Origin: Pempheris klunzingeri
Lineage: Eukaryota; Chordata; Actinopteri; Acropomatiformes; Pempheridae
NCBI RefSeq assembly: GCF_042242105.1
Contig: NC_092022.1
Location: 10,598,001 to 10,662,000, forward strand
Length of the DNA stretch: 64,000 nucleotides
Direction of reading: 5' to 3'
The first letter of the stretch is position 1. Every line of letters begins with the position of its first letter. Shown here piece after piece: positions 1 to 24,549 of the stretch. Under the pieces are notes generated by a model, which was not told where the DNA came from, searched no databases, and saw only the letters and a program-made list of their open reading frames with translations. The position numbers were made by a program, and so were the translations under genes.

Positions 1-12675
<12,675 letters not shown>

Positions 12676-13270
12676 TTTCACTCTCTAACAACTTCTGTAG
12701 CGTCGGCTTGTGGCTTCAGCAGCTCATGAGTTGAAGGGAAACGCCGTCAAACAGCCTCCGGGGCGGTGTGAGCTGAAGTTTCCCAGCCGAGGAGAAGCGG
12801 AGAGAGAGAGGGGGGAAAGGCGTTGGTCTGTCCAACTAAAGCCTCAGTCTGATGCTCTCTGCTCACACACAGCCTCAGTCCACACACACTCCTGTCTGCC
12901 CACGTCTTCCCAGAAGAAAAAAAAGAAAGAAAAAAAACTTCCTCAAAGAGATGTTTTTAAAAAAATCTTCTTTATCCAACTTACTCGTAGTTTAGACTCA
13001 CAGAAAAAAAAACGTCAAACTTAGAAAAGAAGAAAACTGAATACTTCTTGTAGAGACTTGGATGAAAACCAGACGCACTAATCTTGTGTTTCAAAAGAGG
13101 AAAAACTCGCATTAAAAATCATCGGGGTTTCCTCATAAAACTAAGCTGCCGTGCAGTCATCCAGCTGATCCAGCTGCAAACCAAGAAAACGCCACTGAAA
13201 GAGGAAAATTGATGCGCCCCACGGGGCTGATGGGAAATGTAGTCACCTCTAAACTACCTCATACATATGA
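12676..13270 (-). promoter_or_regulatory. gnai3: gnai3 5' UTR and presumed promoter
   Basis: This segment lies directly upstream of the gnai3 start codon. It is purine-rich with some CpG around 12730-12850, then A/T-rich with poly-A tracts near 12918-12945 and 13000-13020. No canonical TATA box stands out and the transcription start cannot be placed. The assignment rests on position. Confidence 0.35.
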
Positions 13271-13769
13271 GCTCTGCATTTGTAGCCTGAATAAAGCTCA
13301 AACTCGGGCACAGATACATAAATTGCTCACAAGCCTTTCTTGACCAGAGATTATTGTGTGGTTAAAAAACAAGGTGAAGATAAATGTACGTCTCCTTCAG
13401 CGGTCCCCGTTCATTCAGTCAGCAGCGTGTTTTTTCTGTGATGTGAGAGCGCCCCCAGCGGAGCCACTGCTGAACTGCACCTGTTCAATCTGACGGCCAA
13501 ACGACGACAGACCACACATCTCAGGAGGTCAAGAGGTGAATTTCTGTGTCTTTTTGGGATCACTTTTGTTCCCAAAAAGCCCCTGAAGCCTTTCATGTCG
13601 CTCTCTCATCAGTATTTATGTCAGACTGTGAGCTCCTCTGCAAGTTAAAATGAAATAAAATATGGGTAACGTACAGTTAGTTTACTTCACAATGGTAGGA
13701 GCCTTTTATAACAGAGAATTATCGTTTGTTTTCTCTCCACACTCACTTTAATCTCATTATATGCCTTTG

Positions 13770-13980
13770 CTATGCTCAAACGTATTTGTTCTCTGCTTGA
13801 GTCTTTTCTTTTCTTGCCACTTTCTACTTCTACATTTCAGATGGAAATATTCTACCTTTTACTCATGTATGTTTATTTGAAAGCTGTAGATAACCTACAA
13901 ATTAAGATTTTTGCATTCAAAACATACAAAGAACTAACAGAATACGATGTTTTGTTATATAATAAATAATAAAACGATCC
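13770..13980 (+). repeat. Interspersed teleost repeat (family B), copy 1
   Basis: Resembles the widespread teleost repeat in which a chain of TACTTTTACTCC-like, ATTTCAGATGGAAATATTCT and AAACATACAAAG-like blocks follow one another. The same order is seen at about 37165-37375 and, partially, at 14270-14410 and 44603-44800. Confidence 0.5.
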
Positions 13981-13984
13981 AGCA

Positions 13985-14245
13985 GTTTATACAAGAACAG
14001 CTGAAATGATTAGTTGATTAATCAATCAGGCAATGAATTAATTGTCAACTATTTTGATGATTGTAAGGTGATTTTTCATGCAAAAACATTTGATGGGCCA
14101 GCTTCACGAATGTTAGGAACTTTTCCTTTCAGTCATTTTATCTTATAATTAAGACTATTGATTAGACAAACAAACATTGTGAAGGCGTCATTTGGACTCC
14201 GTATAATTGTGACGGCATTTCATATTATTTTCAAAATTCACAGTC
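13985..14245 (+). repeat. AT-rich MITE-like repeat, copy 3
   Basis: Begins GCTGAAATGATTAGTTGATT, then AATTAATTGTCAACTATTTT, the mirror of the ends of copy 1, and continues with a GTGAAGGCGTCATTTGGAC block found in this family. It abuts a family B fragment. Confidence 0.6.
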
Positions 14246-15560
14246 CTTTACAAAATAAATGTCCACCTCAACCAACTACAGGTTTACCACCAGTGAAAAC
14301 CTGCCTCTATATTTAAATTATTACCCTAATTACACTTGCATACTTTCAAGTATTTCAAATGGAAATATTGTATAGATTTAGACATTTTACTCCAAGATGA
14401 GGAGAGTCATGTAAGATTAGCTTTGCTAATAGAGACCAGCTGATTAATTAATAGACTAATTAATCTGATTAAGGGTCCCCAGACCTCACTTTTGGAACCA
14501 CTATGCAGTTTGTCTCTAACAATTCTATAACGATAATCTCTAACTTTCAGCTTCCTGCTTCTCCTGCCAAACAAACCCCATCAGCAGGTTACTGAGGCAA
14601 CAGCTGATTTCAGAGCAGTCGGGATTTGGAAGAAAGTGAGAAATTCATGTTCATATGAGTTCATCTGTGATCCAGCAAGGGAGACTTATCACTGCCTCCA
14701 CATTCACAGACACACAACGTCTCTTTGTTTATGGGAGCTGATTATCACAGCTCTCTGTTTAGATGTTTGTTTTATAAGAAACACACCCAACTCATCCCCT
14801 GAAGGACGGCTCCATGCACCCAGCGTCCCCCCACAGGGACATGATGGTGGCATCTGTCCTTGAGCACTCTCGCCGGGCGTGTTGCAGCCTGTCACAAAGG
14901 TCAGGCTGTTTGAACTGTTTCTGTGCGCTGTGGGAGGCGCCCTCCACACTCTACATGAAAGCGATGAGTCACTCTGTCCGATGGGGAGCAGCACAGGAGA
15001 GGGTAAATTAGGATGATCAGAAAATAGAGGATGAGCCTCGGCTGCTGCTGGGCTGATGGTGGAATCTGTGCTTGGACTTTTTTTTTGGTGAAAAACAACT
15101 GCAGCTGGAAATTTCACAACTGGAAACCCCTTCAGACGTGCATTATAACTTTGATATATATTGAATATACAAAAGATGAAGCGGCTATTTCAGGTGTTAA
15201 TGTGCACATTCCACATTTAAATATAATTCTGTCACATCAATTGTTTATCTCTATTTATCTAGTTTTTTTCATCACTACATTTAAGATTTGAGTTTGAAGG
15301 GACAGTGGCTTAGATTCGTGCACTTACAGCATGATTTGGTGTGGTAATTGCAATATGTAGAGCCTGAAGTTGTGGTCAGAGGTCAGTCAGGGAGTCCGGT
15401 CGGCGTCGGTGGGCTTTATTCGGTTGTTGAGCATTACAGTGTCATTCACAACATCCCCCACTGACGAGCTCCAGCATCCCGCCTTCCCTCTAAATGTCAC
15501 TCCTCTTTCATCCTGTTTTTAGTGCTTCATTTCACCTCTGTGACGCTGAACCCCCTGCCT

Positions 15561-15581
15561 GCACACACACACACACACACA
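15561..15581. repeat. (CA)n microsatellite
   Basis: Pure CA run of about 20 bases in the gnai3-gpr61 spacer. Confidence 0.85.
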
Positions 15582-17843
15582 GAAGCAGCAAGGGGGAGGC
15601 AGCTACAGGGCAGAAGAGAAAGAAATGATTGATAGGACTGATCATGTGATAGATGCAGTTATTGATCTGTAATAGTCTGGTGGTAACTATGACAACAACC
15701 ACAACACTCAAGTTTATCTTCTTGCTGTGTCTTTAATCATTTTAACCGATGGGTAACCAACACACAGGGAAACATCCGGAAAACAAACCCTAATAATGAA
15801 GAGTCCAAACAGTATTTTCAGCTTTAGTACAAAAAAAGACACAGAGAGGAAAATGAACATATCGACTGTATTGATAATTTACAGTGAACAAAATTATAGC
15901 CAACAAGGTCCAAGAATATTCCTGAAGCTGGGAATATTTTCTGCCGTTCACCTTCAGAACAGCTTTTGTAGAGCTAAAAGCTTTAATCAGATTGGTTGGG
16001 GCAATTTTGCTGCTACGGTAGCGGAGCACGAGCTGATTGAATGGTGGATTAATGTACCCTCAACACAAGGGGCTTTGTAACGACCCCAGACTGTGTGAAA
16101 CATCACTGAATTTATTACAACACTGTGCCATAAAGAGAAGATGATCGATAACGCTCAGTGAGGAAGTTCTCAGATTGTACGCTGGTGTGATCAATCAAGG
16201 TAGCTTTATGTAATTTTGTTACATAAAATTGTATATTAATAACTCTTATAATAATGTATCTTGTAGTTTTAATGTTACTAATAAAAATAAATAAAAAATG
16301 GATACATATTGTAGAACACTGAGGACTATGGCAGTGATATTGTCTTGTGCTCACTGGTGCACTTGATTTTATTTGGGCCTCACATTAATGCACCAAATTG
16401 AACACAAAAGAAACATTTCGAAACAAGACAACATGTCCACTCCATCTGAAAAAACAGTCAGCAACAAAGTCACATCGCAAGGAAATCAGGATCATTATGT
16501 CTCCCCCTGACAAAGGGACCTTTTTTTGTTCTGACTCCCAGCAAAATATGATCGTACCCTGTGCGCCTTGTGTTGAGTGTCTTGTGATCATGCCAACAGT
16601 CCGTTATGAGGCAGTCCAAAGTAGATGAAGGCAGCAAGAGAGAGCAAGTATAAAAAGAGACAAAAAAAAGTGTGTCGTAAGAGATTTGTGCCTTGTAATT
16701 TTCTTTGGAACATTTGTCACTGCTCATGTGACTTGTGCAAACTGTTTGTAATCCACCTGAGATCAGAGAAAGTATCAGCAGTGTCTTCCATTTGTTGCTA
16801 AATGAGGCCAAAGGCAACGCTTGCCATGTGTACGCATTGTCTCACCTGTGTGCTGTGTAGCCACAACAAGCCTGGCTGTTTAAAGCACAAACATGGGAGC
16901 ACCCACGCTGCTCCCCTGTTTACCTGTAAACACCACAGACATCTCTGGGTGATGGGGACGAAGTCTGAATCTATCCACATCCACATCGGGTCTCGTTTCA
17001 GCAAACTGACAGTTTTAATGTGCCGCAGTCGGTGGTTTCACAAAGCTTACATCCTTAACACTATCACCGTCAGAGAAATTAAACCAGTCACAATGTTTTT
17101 CTTTCAGTGGAAGGGGGTGAAATCACGAGTCTACCAATGTGAGATGATTTTGGTGAGGAGGTGATAATCACAAGACTAAGAACAGATAAACATGATAATA
17201 AGGTTCCTGGAGAATGGTTAAAAATACACTGGTGTGTCAGCTTGTTTAATACAAATACCACCAGCAGCACCAGCTGTGAAATTATCCTTTTCAACACAAT
17301 GAATATTTCAAACGGAAAGATGGTTTCTTTTTAAAATGGCTCTGAGTATTCACTGCTTTCTACAGGGAAAACAACAGCACTTGTGCATTAATTGCCTGGT
17401 AGGTACGAGGAGATGTGCAAGTGGAATGAACACACTTTGATGGAGACAGATCGTTTACTCATTCAAGGACAGCTTCAATAAATGACAACCCTTACTTTTA
17501 CCTCTTCATCACTTTCTTAAAATTTTCTTTCAACAGACAGCCCTACAAAACAAAACTTTGCTGGGGATGAACTAGTGCTTAGTTCATGAAGGGGCAGCAG
17601 GATGGTTCTTATGGTTAAAACAATAATTAAACATCTGTTTAATCACTCTGAATCAGTTTGAGCTGATTGTCAAAGGGCTTCTTCAAGTCAAGTCAAACAC
17701 AAAAATGAGGGAACATTTCCTCTAGTTTATTTAAATGGAAAAAAAAATTTCCAGTGAAGGAAAATGAAGATGGAAGAGGTATTTTTGATGTAATTATGAT
17801 GAATGAATTTTATACTTTTCATTATATTCTAATGTCTGTTGTC

Positions 17844-17864
17844 GAATGAATGAATGAATGAATC
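17844..17864. repeat. (GAAT)n tetranucleotide repeat
   Basis: About five GAAT units upstream of the gpr61 3' end on the plus strand. Confidence 0.85.
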
Positions 17865-18254
17865 TTTAAAGGAATGCTTATCTTTTAATGGCTCTTGTAG
17901 TTTTCCATAGACTGCGAAAACTGTGTTCCCCCTGAATTTTTGCACTCTCAGAGTTTCAGCACTACTTCAGTTTTTCCTTGATGGTTATTACTCCACTGAT
18001 CCGTGATTAACACAAGGGTTTGTCTGTCTGCTAACATCACGTAGAAAGCAGGCAGACACTGTATGGCTCTCAAAACATGTAATGATGCAGCGTCATGACT
18101 GATGGGAATATGAAAGCTATATATCTTAAACTCTTCAAAGAAGATACCACGTTTTACAGTTCAATGAATTTTTAGCTTAAAAGCACTGTTGTAGCATGAA
18201 CAAGAGATGTATTAATTCAACAAATTTTAGAAAATATGAATAAAACTAAGTATA

Positions 18255-18260
18255 TTTATT
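18255..18260 (-). terminator. gpr61: Candidate gpr61 poly(A) signal
   Basis: AATAAA on the minus strand about 40 bases past the gpr61 stop codon. It would give a very short 3' UTR, so further signals downstream may be used as well. Confidence 0.5.
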
Positions 18261-18299
18261 GGATCATAGATGGAAAAAGAGACAGTACATGAGAGGCAG

Positions 18300-19718
18300 C
18301 TACAGCTCTGGTACAGTTCTGCAGCAATTCTCTGATACATGTAGCTCATTGTTCAGATGCTGCTGCTGTATGAACTCTGAGGTTTCCTCAAGGATCTGCC
18401 CCGGGATGTGGAAGTCAGCTGGCGTGTTCTGCTGAACAGCTGATTCCTGAAGGCCCTCAGTCTCTGGCTCCTCTGGGCTGGCTCTGTTGTGAGAGTTGCA
18501 GGGCTCCAGATTGCATCCAGTGCCCTGAAGGAACTGCAAGAAGTTCTCCTCAATCGAGGCCTCTCGGCTGGGCAGCTGCTCCCCTTCGCTGGGCCCAGCC
18601 CTCTTGAAGAGGCAAGCCAGGTGGCGGCCCAGTTCCTCGCGAATCTGCCGGTTCAGGCAGCCGTAGAAGAAGGGGTTGGAGGTGAAGCAGAAATAGCCAA
18701 TCCATGTGACCACATCCTCCAGCTGGGCCAGCAAGGTAGGAGAGGTAGACACCACAGCCGAGTAGAGATGGAAGGAGAAATATGGCAGCCAGCAACAGAG
18801 GAACTGGCCTCCCACTGCCACCAGGACTACTGCAGCCTTCCCTCCGCTGAAGGTCCTCTGAGGTGTCATGCGGGCACCAGTCCCTCCGAGGCTGGCTGCC
18901 ATGGTAGAGTGGCTGCTGATGGACTCTGACCTTTGTCGCGGCGTGTCCATCCAAGTGGGAAGGGGGCCATGCTGCATGGCTGCTACTCGTGCCACCTTGA
19001 ACATGTTGCAGTAGACGACCAGAATGATCAGCATGGGGCACAGAAAATAGATGAATGTAAAGAAGACCATGAAAAGCAGCCGTGTGTTCCTGCCTCCCGT
19101 CCAGTGGAGGGAGCAGTGTCTCTGACCGTGGGTGAGGACCAAAGGAGTCCCCAGACCCTGGTTCCCCTGGAACAAAGATCCCATGAGAGGCAGTACTGAC
19201 ATGACAACAGCTTTAATCCAGATTCCAACTAGTACCATCACCACCACGCCTACTGTCATCTTCACTTCATGTCGCATGGGGTGGACGATGTAGTAGTAGC
19301 GCTCCACGTTGATGGCACATATGGTGAGGATGGCAGCACTCACTAGACACACACTCAAGCAGAGGTAGCTCCGACACAACGCCTCATCCACTAGGATTCG
19401 GTCTGACAGCATCCCCAGAGGCATCAACACCAGCGCTGCCAGCAGGTCCACCAAACAGAGGTGGAACACGAAGGCAAACTTACGCAGCTGCGGCGTTTTG
19501 GTGATGACAATCATCACGGCCAAGTTCCCCACCACTGCCAGCACATCCATGATGAGCATAGCACACAACGCTAAAGACTGGTTCAGATCTATCCCACCTC
19601 TGAGGCTTGTGATGGGCAGGGTCACGTTAGAGGTATTCGGGTGCAGTGAGGCTGGAAATGTGGGGAGGCCGGAGAGAGAAGTGTTCCAGGAGGGGCTTGG
19701 TGTGACAGGACGCTCCAT
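18300..19718 (-). CDS. gpr61: Orphan G protein-coupled receptor 61 (rhodopsin class)
   Basis: Complete 472-residue intronless coding sequence for an amine-receptor-like orphan class A receptor of the plasma membrane; in mammals the family is mainly neuronal and signals constitutively through cAMP. Visible features: an N-terminus with NxS/T sites (N12, N28, N31, N46) and no signal peptide; seven hydrophobic segments, TM1 from about residue 47; the VFHLCLVDLLAALVLMPL TM2 block; a probable disulphide pair Cys115-Cys202; ERY at 139-141 in place of DRY; the loop AAMQHGPLPTWMDTPRQRSE, near-identical to mammalian GPR61; CCWLPYF in TM6 (308-314); NPFFY in TM7 (349-353). The tail carries SIEENFLQFLQGTG and FHIPGQILEETSEF, both GPR61 hallmarks. 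Human GPR61 is 451 residues, so length fits. The start was chosen because the next Met lies inside TM1. Neighbouring gnai3 and amigo1 agree with the syntenic position. Confidence 0.97.
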   Translation of the reverse strand: MERPVTPSPSWNTSLSGLPTFPASLHPNTSNVTLPITSLRGGIDLNQSLALCAMLIMDVLAVVGNLAVMIVITKTPQLRKFAFVFHLCLVDLLAALVLMPLGMLSDRILVDEALCRSYLCLSVCLVSAAILTICAINVERYYYIVHPMRHEVKMTVGVVVMVLVGIWIKAVVMSVLPLMGSLFQGNQGLGTPLVLTHGQRHCSLHWTGGRNTRLLFMVFFTFIYFLCPMLIILVVYCNMFKVARVAAMQHGPLPTWMDTPRQRSESISSHSTMAASLGGTGARMTPQRTFSGGKAAVVLVAVGGQFLCCWLPYFSFHLYSAVVSTSPTLLAQLEDVVTWIGYFCFTSNPFFYGCLNRQIREELGRHLACLFKRAGPSEGEQLPSREASIEENFLQFLQGTGCNLEPCNSHNRASPEEPETEGLQESAVQQNTPADFHIPGQILEETSEFIQQQHLNNELHVSENCCRTVPEL

Positions 19719-19969
19719 GAGAGGATGGGATAAGGAGGAGAGAGTCTGCTGAATTTCACGGGACCATCACCCATCCTCCCCTGTCATAGGGTGTCACTGA
19801 GAAGCTCAGGCGGTGGTGTCTGTCATGGCAGCTGGGGCTGTACAGGCCCTGAGCCCGGTAGACTTCAGCCTGGATCTTAGTAGAGGATCACAGGAGGTTC
19901 CACTCAATTGCTGCTAACTTTGAGTGAAGGCGTCCTTCTCTCTCCAACATGACCTTCAGTTGGAAAGAT
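19719..19969 (-). other. gpr61: gpr61 5' UTR of the coding exon with upstream splice acceptor
   Basis: On the minus strand a pyrimidine-rich TTTTGTTTCAG ends at 19970, about 250 bases upstream of the start codon. The coding exon therefore probably begins at 19969, with at least one untranslated exon further upstream. Inferred from the splice motif only. Confidence 0.5.
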
Positions 19970-22144
19970 CTGAAACAAAAGAGACAGTCCAGTTTAAAAG
20001 TAGAAGATCTGGTTTTAGTTTCACTACATGCTCATGATGCGGTTGATTGTTTCGCTAGTTTGAAAGGTGTATAATATATGTAGGTCACTGAATAATGAAA
20101 ACTACATTAGAGATTGCACATTTCTAAGGATATTATATGACCAAGACCTGTGTGATATGTGGGATGGCAGGTTGTAGTCTGGAAATCTGACAGCTTGATG
20201 GATTTGTCAGACTAAAAATACAGTCTGCAAATATTGGAGAGAAAATCCCTAAAAGCCATCAATCTAATCTACTGTTAACGCAAATACAGACATAATCCTC
20301 TTGTTTTTATTCTCACCACTCATTAGAAGACAAATCAAATTAGACTTAGATCAATTCAACACTGCAAATATACAAGCAATTGTCACTTCTATCAAAATGC
20401 CGTCTTTTGTAAAACGTGGCATTACCTCTGATGCCGTGGTCCTTATCTGATGTCTATCCTCTGAGTTTTGCTACTTTTGTGTTATAGCTGTACAGTCATC
20501 TAACTTGATGCACTCTGCACTCACTTGTAGCAAGGGTCATAATGTACTACATATTTGACATCTGCATCCTCAGATGTGTGTTTTCAGGGCAGCTGGTGCC
20601 CCAGGGAGAAGCTAAAAGCGCAGAGTGGACCATATGTCCCTCTTAACAGAGTCAAGTAGCAAACTGGATGAGTGAATAAACTGCGAAACTCAGCATTACA
20701 GAGCTCCCTGCTGTCTGAAGTGATGGGAGGAAAAGATCGATAAACTCTCTTTATATTGTTATAAACACGACAGGAAAACATAAAATGTTAAGCTTCCAGT
20801 GATTTTCTAATTTGTAGTAAAAGACTGTGAATGACAGTGCAGATAGGGATTCTTAACAAAACTCCTCTGAATGAAACCTATGCATCTACATTGAATTATG
20901 ATCTCAAAATGATGTAAATGGTGGCAGAGCACCTTCAGCAGTGAGTACAAGTGTTTGTGTGGCCATTGAAGTAGTCCCTGTGCTGTGTTTACTGTCACAA
21001 CCTCACCTGGACACAACCCCACACACTGTAAAAGCCGTGGAACGAGCACTAAGCCTTTGGTACATTTCCATATGCTGCATACCTGCATGTGCAAGTTTTC
21101 CATTTCACAAGTGTGACAGGCTTCATCACAGCGAGGCGCCTGTTCTTTTCCTGCCCACGTACACACATCAAGCACGACAATCACCTGACAGATGCAGGTG
21201 TAAGTAGGTGGCCTTTTTTCAATAGGTCAAAGGGTTACAGTCACCTTCAGCCCAATAAATTAACCAATAAATAACATCACAGCTATGATGTAGCAACAAC
21301 TGTGGAGCAGCCCTCTGGAGATTCTTAGTCTAATCAGCATTGATTGTTTTATTGCTCTCTGGCGTAGGAGATCACTTTGCTGCTCTAAGGACCACCAAAA
21401 TTGAAATTCTTGCTGAGAAGGAAACACATTATCACCACAATTCCCTGAAGTAAAATATTCTTCTAACACAAAGGACCTATTTATTACACAAAAAATCTCA
21501 TTAAAAAGCATACAAACTGGAAAAATGTGCCAGTTAGCTGTTTTAAATTTGTCAATTTCATCAACTCATCACAAACAGAACTATCTAAACAATAAAAGGG
21601 AGAAACTGGAACTTAGTAGATCATCTCTAGCACAGCCTCTTATGTAATGTAATCAAATCAATGACCAATTTACAATCAAACTCTACCTCAGAAGCTCCAA
21701 ACAAATTCATAAAAAGCCAGAATAAAATGTTGCAGCAGAATCTCTGTGGCTGCCCACTAGAAACCATATGACCCAAATATGCACATGACACAGTGTTTAC
21801 TGCGAGGAAAGAACTAGCCTGTTGTTCAAGTGTCGCTCTCATTGCAAAACACTTCAACTCTCCAGCAGCAACATACAAATGACAACCAAGACTTTAAATG
21901 AACATACGTGAAATGAGGTGTCTCTCTCCAGAAATGTCGTCCCTTTTACGTGGATACACAGAGACAATGTGATGTGTGATGTGATGAAAGAAAACAGTGG
22001 CTCTAGTATCATCCTCTTCAGTCAGATTTTACCCTTGTCCCACTTGTCCAGCATCCTAACCTCCACACCTAAAACACACACACAAGCTCCGTTAACAGGG
22101 CAGGTGTGTGTGGAGATGCGTGTGGTGATAAGTCAGTGACATAC
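19970..22144 (-). other. gpr61: Probable gpr61 5' intron
   Basis: AT-rich sequence without recognised coding content between the acceptor at 19970 and a good minus-strand donor (CTGAG|GTATGT) at 22144. Whether it is one intron of gpr61 is inference. Confidence 0.35.
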
Positions 22145-22263
22145 CTCAGTCTGGAGAGGGCTGCCTCCTCCTGTGCAGGTTCACAGTCTACTGAAGGAGA
22201 GCGGACCTGTTTCGCTCTCTCTCTCCCACACATGCAGCAAACACACACACACACACATCACGT

Positions 22264-22301
<38 letters not shown>

Positions 22302-22760
22302 TGGGGGGAGAAAGGAGAGGGGCGCTCCTGTGTCTCCTCCTCACCTGGCCCCTTTCATCTCGTCATCACCTCCCACCCAACTCTCCCCGTCCACAAGCTG
22401 ATGGCCCCCCTCCCCATCCCTTCAAACACCACACCCCCAGCCCCTCCACCCCCCTCCTCTCAGCTCTCCTCTAGCCAGGTCTTCGATCCAGGTGGGAGAG
22501 GCAGAGCAGGAGCAGAAGGGAGAGATGGAGCAACACAAAATGAGGAGAGGGCTCCTGACTCCAGCCTGTGATGCACAAAGACTGGACACACACACACACA
22601 CACGCGCGCACATACACTCTCCTCCACCTCACACACTTTCATACACACATGTACTGGCTCCGGCACGCGCCCAGGGCAACTGCAGAGCAGTGCAGAGCAG
22701 ACAGGCAGGCGGCGGGTGGGAAGGCAGCACCCAGCCTCCCTGCTCTCCACTGGGTCTTAG
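22145..22760 (-). promoter_or_regulatory. gpr61: Candidate gpr61 upstream UTR exon and promoter in a GC-rich patch
   Basis: This is the most GC-rich and CpG-containing stretch between gpr61 and amigo1. On the minus strand it ends with donor CTGAG|GTATGT at 22145/22144, which pairs plausibly with the acceptor at 19970. It contains a GA run (about 22266-22297), CA runs (22239-22257 and near 22590) and polypyrimidine stretches. ORFs crossing these microsatellites look spurious. The transcription start is unknown. Confidence 0.3.
22239..22297. repeat. Compound (CA)n / (GA)n microsatellite
   Basis: A CA run of about 19 bases is followed after TCACGTCA by about 32 bases of pure GA. It lies inside the GC-rich patch proposed as the gpr61 promoter or leader. 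Confidence 0.9.
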
Positions 22761-23429
22761 TGCCTTGCTGCCTCTGGCTCCTCATGGAGGGATGGGAATC
22801 TGGTTTTCTCCTTTCCGACTAATCACACCGCAAGTCACATCAGGTCCCACTAACAGGTACAGAAGGAGCCAATAATTAGGGGAGAAAATCACCTCAGCAT
22901 TTCTGTAATTTTCTGTCTCCTTATGCATAACTCACCAAGATCTCCCTCGATGCACAATCCGGCAAAAGCCCTCTCACGAGGCCGGATTATTGATTCGCAG
23001 AGAGGAAAAGAATCCCAGTGGTTAATGTTAATGAGCTGAGATTAACATTTACAAAAGCCAGGCTCACACAACATACATATCACACTTACTATTGCCTGCC
23101 CTGAGGAATGAGTTTGTTTACAATTGGAGTGTGAGATATAGCAGTGAAGGATTGTGTAATTCAGATGTTGATCTCTACAATGTCTGGGGATATATTCTAA
23201 ATATTAGTATTCAGTTTGGAATAATTTGATCAGGCAATAGTAGCAAATGTTTGTGTTTTATATTCTTTTTCACAGATTATTGGTTGGACTGTTTCTGAAT
23301 GTTACCTTGACTGCAACGAGTATATTAGATTAAAGCATATGAATTGATAATGGACATAAAATGGAGCTTTTCACAAAAGTCAGAAAAACACCAGATAATA
23401 AAGCCTTTAAATCTTCAACAGGACTGAAA

Positions 23430-23575
23430 CGATCAAGCATGTGAGCTGTTTGTTATCAATTTCAACTAAAAGATACATAACACCTCAATCCATTAATGTG
23501 AATTAATGGATTTTTGAGGTGTGGCTATGGGGTATCTTTAAATCTGGCATGCTTGTTTCAAACACATTTTCAAAA
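23430..23575. repeat. Imperfect long inverted repeat
   Basis: CACCTCAATCCATTAAT at 23481-23497 faces its complement ATTAATGGATTTTTGAGGTG at 23503-23522, separated by a few bases. Weaker matching continues outward (AGATAC at 23471-23476 opposite GTATCT near 23532, and AAGCATG opposite CATGCTT). This is the shape of a small foldback or MITE-like element. No coding sequence. Confidence 0.5.
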
Positions 23576-24419
23576 AAAGACAAGAAAATACATAACTGCT
23601 TTCAACAAAACAACACAGTGGAAAACACAACAACCTCATAATACAAGATGGAAGATTTTCTACAGACCAAAAATACAGCCTACAGCCTAGTATGCCTACA
23701 TTTGTTGTAATTCACATCAGACAAAAATATCTCAGGTCAAGTAATGTCTGCATTGATCCCAGTCCTACTGCTTGAATAACAGAGAGATATGAGGTCATTT
23801 ACCATAGATCCTTATGAACACCATGAGATTACAGAGTAATTTTGTTTTTAGGGGATACCCTTTTAGCTTTAATATCTTATTTTGGGATGAAATCATTGTA
23901 TGCAGGTTGGCCCACTGCTGCTGCCTCTGTCTCATGTCCTCTGCTTTTTTTTGTGTGAATCATACTCATAGTGATGGTGCCAAATGAGGCAATTTAATAA
24001 CTTTGTGCTTTGGACACAAGAAGTAACCTTTTGATGTATGAAGGTGGCTGTTGTATCTGTCAACTCTCTAGTCATTTTTTCACGTTACTGTATTCTACTG
24101 TGCGTATCCCCTTTGTTCTCCAGTGCACAGCGTATGGCCTTAATTTTAGGTTTTCTTGTCTCAATTGATGCTCTGAAAATTGCTTATTCCTCCCTGAGGA
24201 TTTGCATGAATGGACTGTCCCACGCATCAGTATGTGACATCTCTATTTTATGCAGTGTATTTGCTGAGGAATTCATTCATCAGTGGAAGTGCAGCTCCAC
24301 AAACTCTGATTAGTTCATGAGTCATTGCTTCTTTTTATTGATAAATCAATCGGTTAATTGGACACGTGCTCATTTATTGATCCAAGTACTGTGTCGCTGT
24401 TCAGATCAACAGAGGTTAC

Positions 24420-24549
24420 CTGACATGAATCTGCTCTGACTTGCACACTGTTGTTTTGAGTGGACTGTCTAGCAGGGACAGTGTGATGATCAGACTGTGT
24501 GCTGTTGCTGCTGTTGCTGCTGCTGAGACGCTGCGGTCGCTCATATGAT
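24420..24549 (-). other. Orphan exon candidate, 130 nt
   Basis: On the minus strand TTTCTCTTACAG precedes this stretch and CAG|GTAACC follows, both good splice consensuses. The frame across it is open and encodes a Ser/Asn/Gln-rich peptide beginning RSYERPQRLSSSNSSN. The length is not a multiple of three. I do not recognise the peptide. It could be an upstream untranslated exon of gpr61, part of a lncRNA, or chance. Confidence 0.25.

Larger units (their letters stand above)
12676..18254. other. gnai3-gpr61 spacer
   Basis: Intergenic DNA between the gnai3 start and the gpr61 poly(A) signal. It contains the gnai3 promoter side, repeat copies at about 13770-14480, a CA run at 15561-15581 and a GAAT tetranucleotide run at 17844-17864. 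No protein-coding gene was recognised; short ORFs here lack splice context and family resemblance. Confidence 0.7.

Noticed and set aside
18489..18929. 146-codon ORF antisense to gpr61
   Set aside because: Shadow of the conserved gpr61 coding sequence on the opposite strand.
22106..22875. Several ORFs of 120-132 codons on the plus strand
   Set aside because: They read through CA and GA microsatellites and GC-rich DNA, have repeat-biased composition, and conflict with each other in frame.
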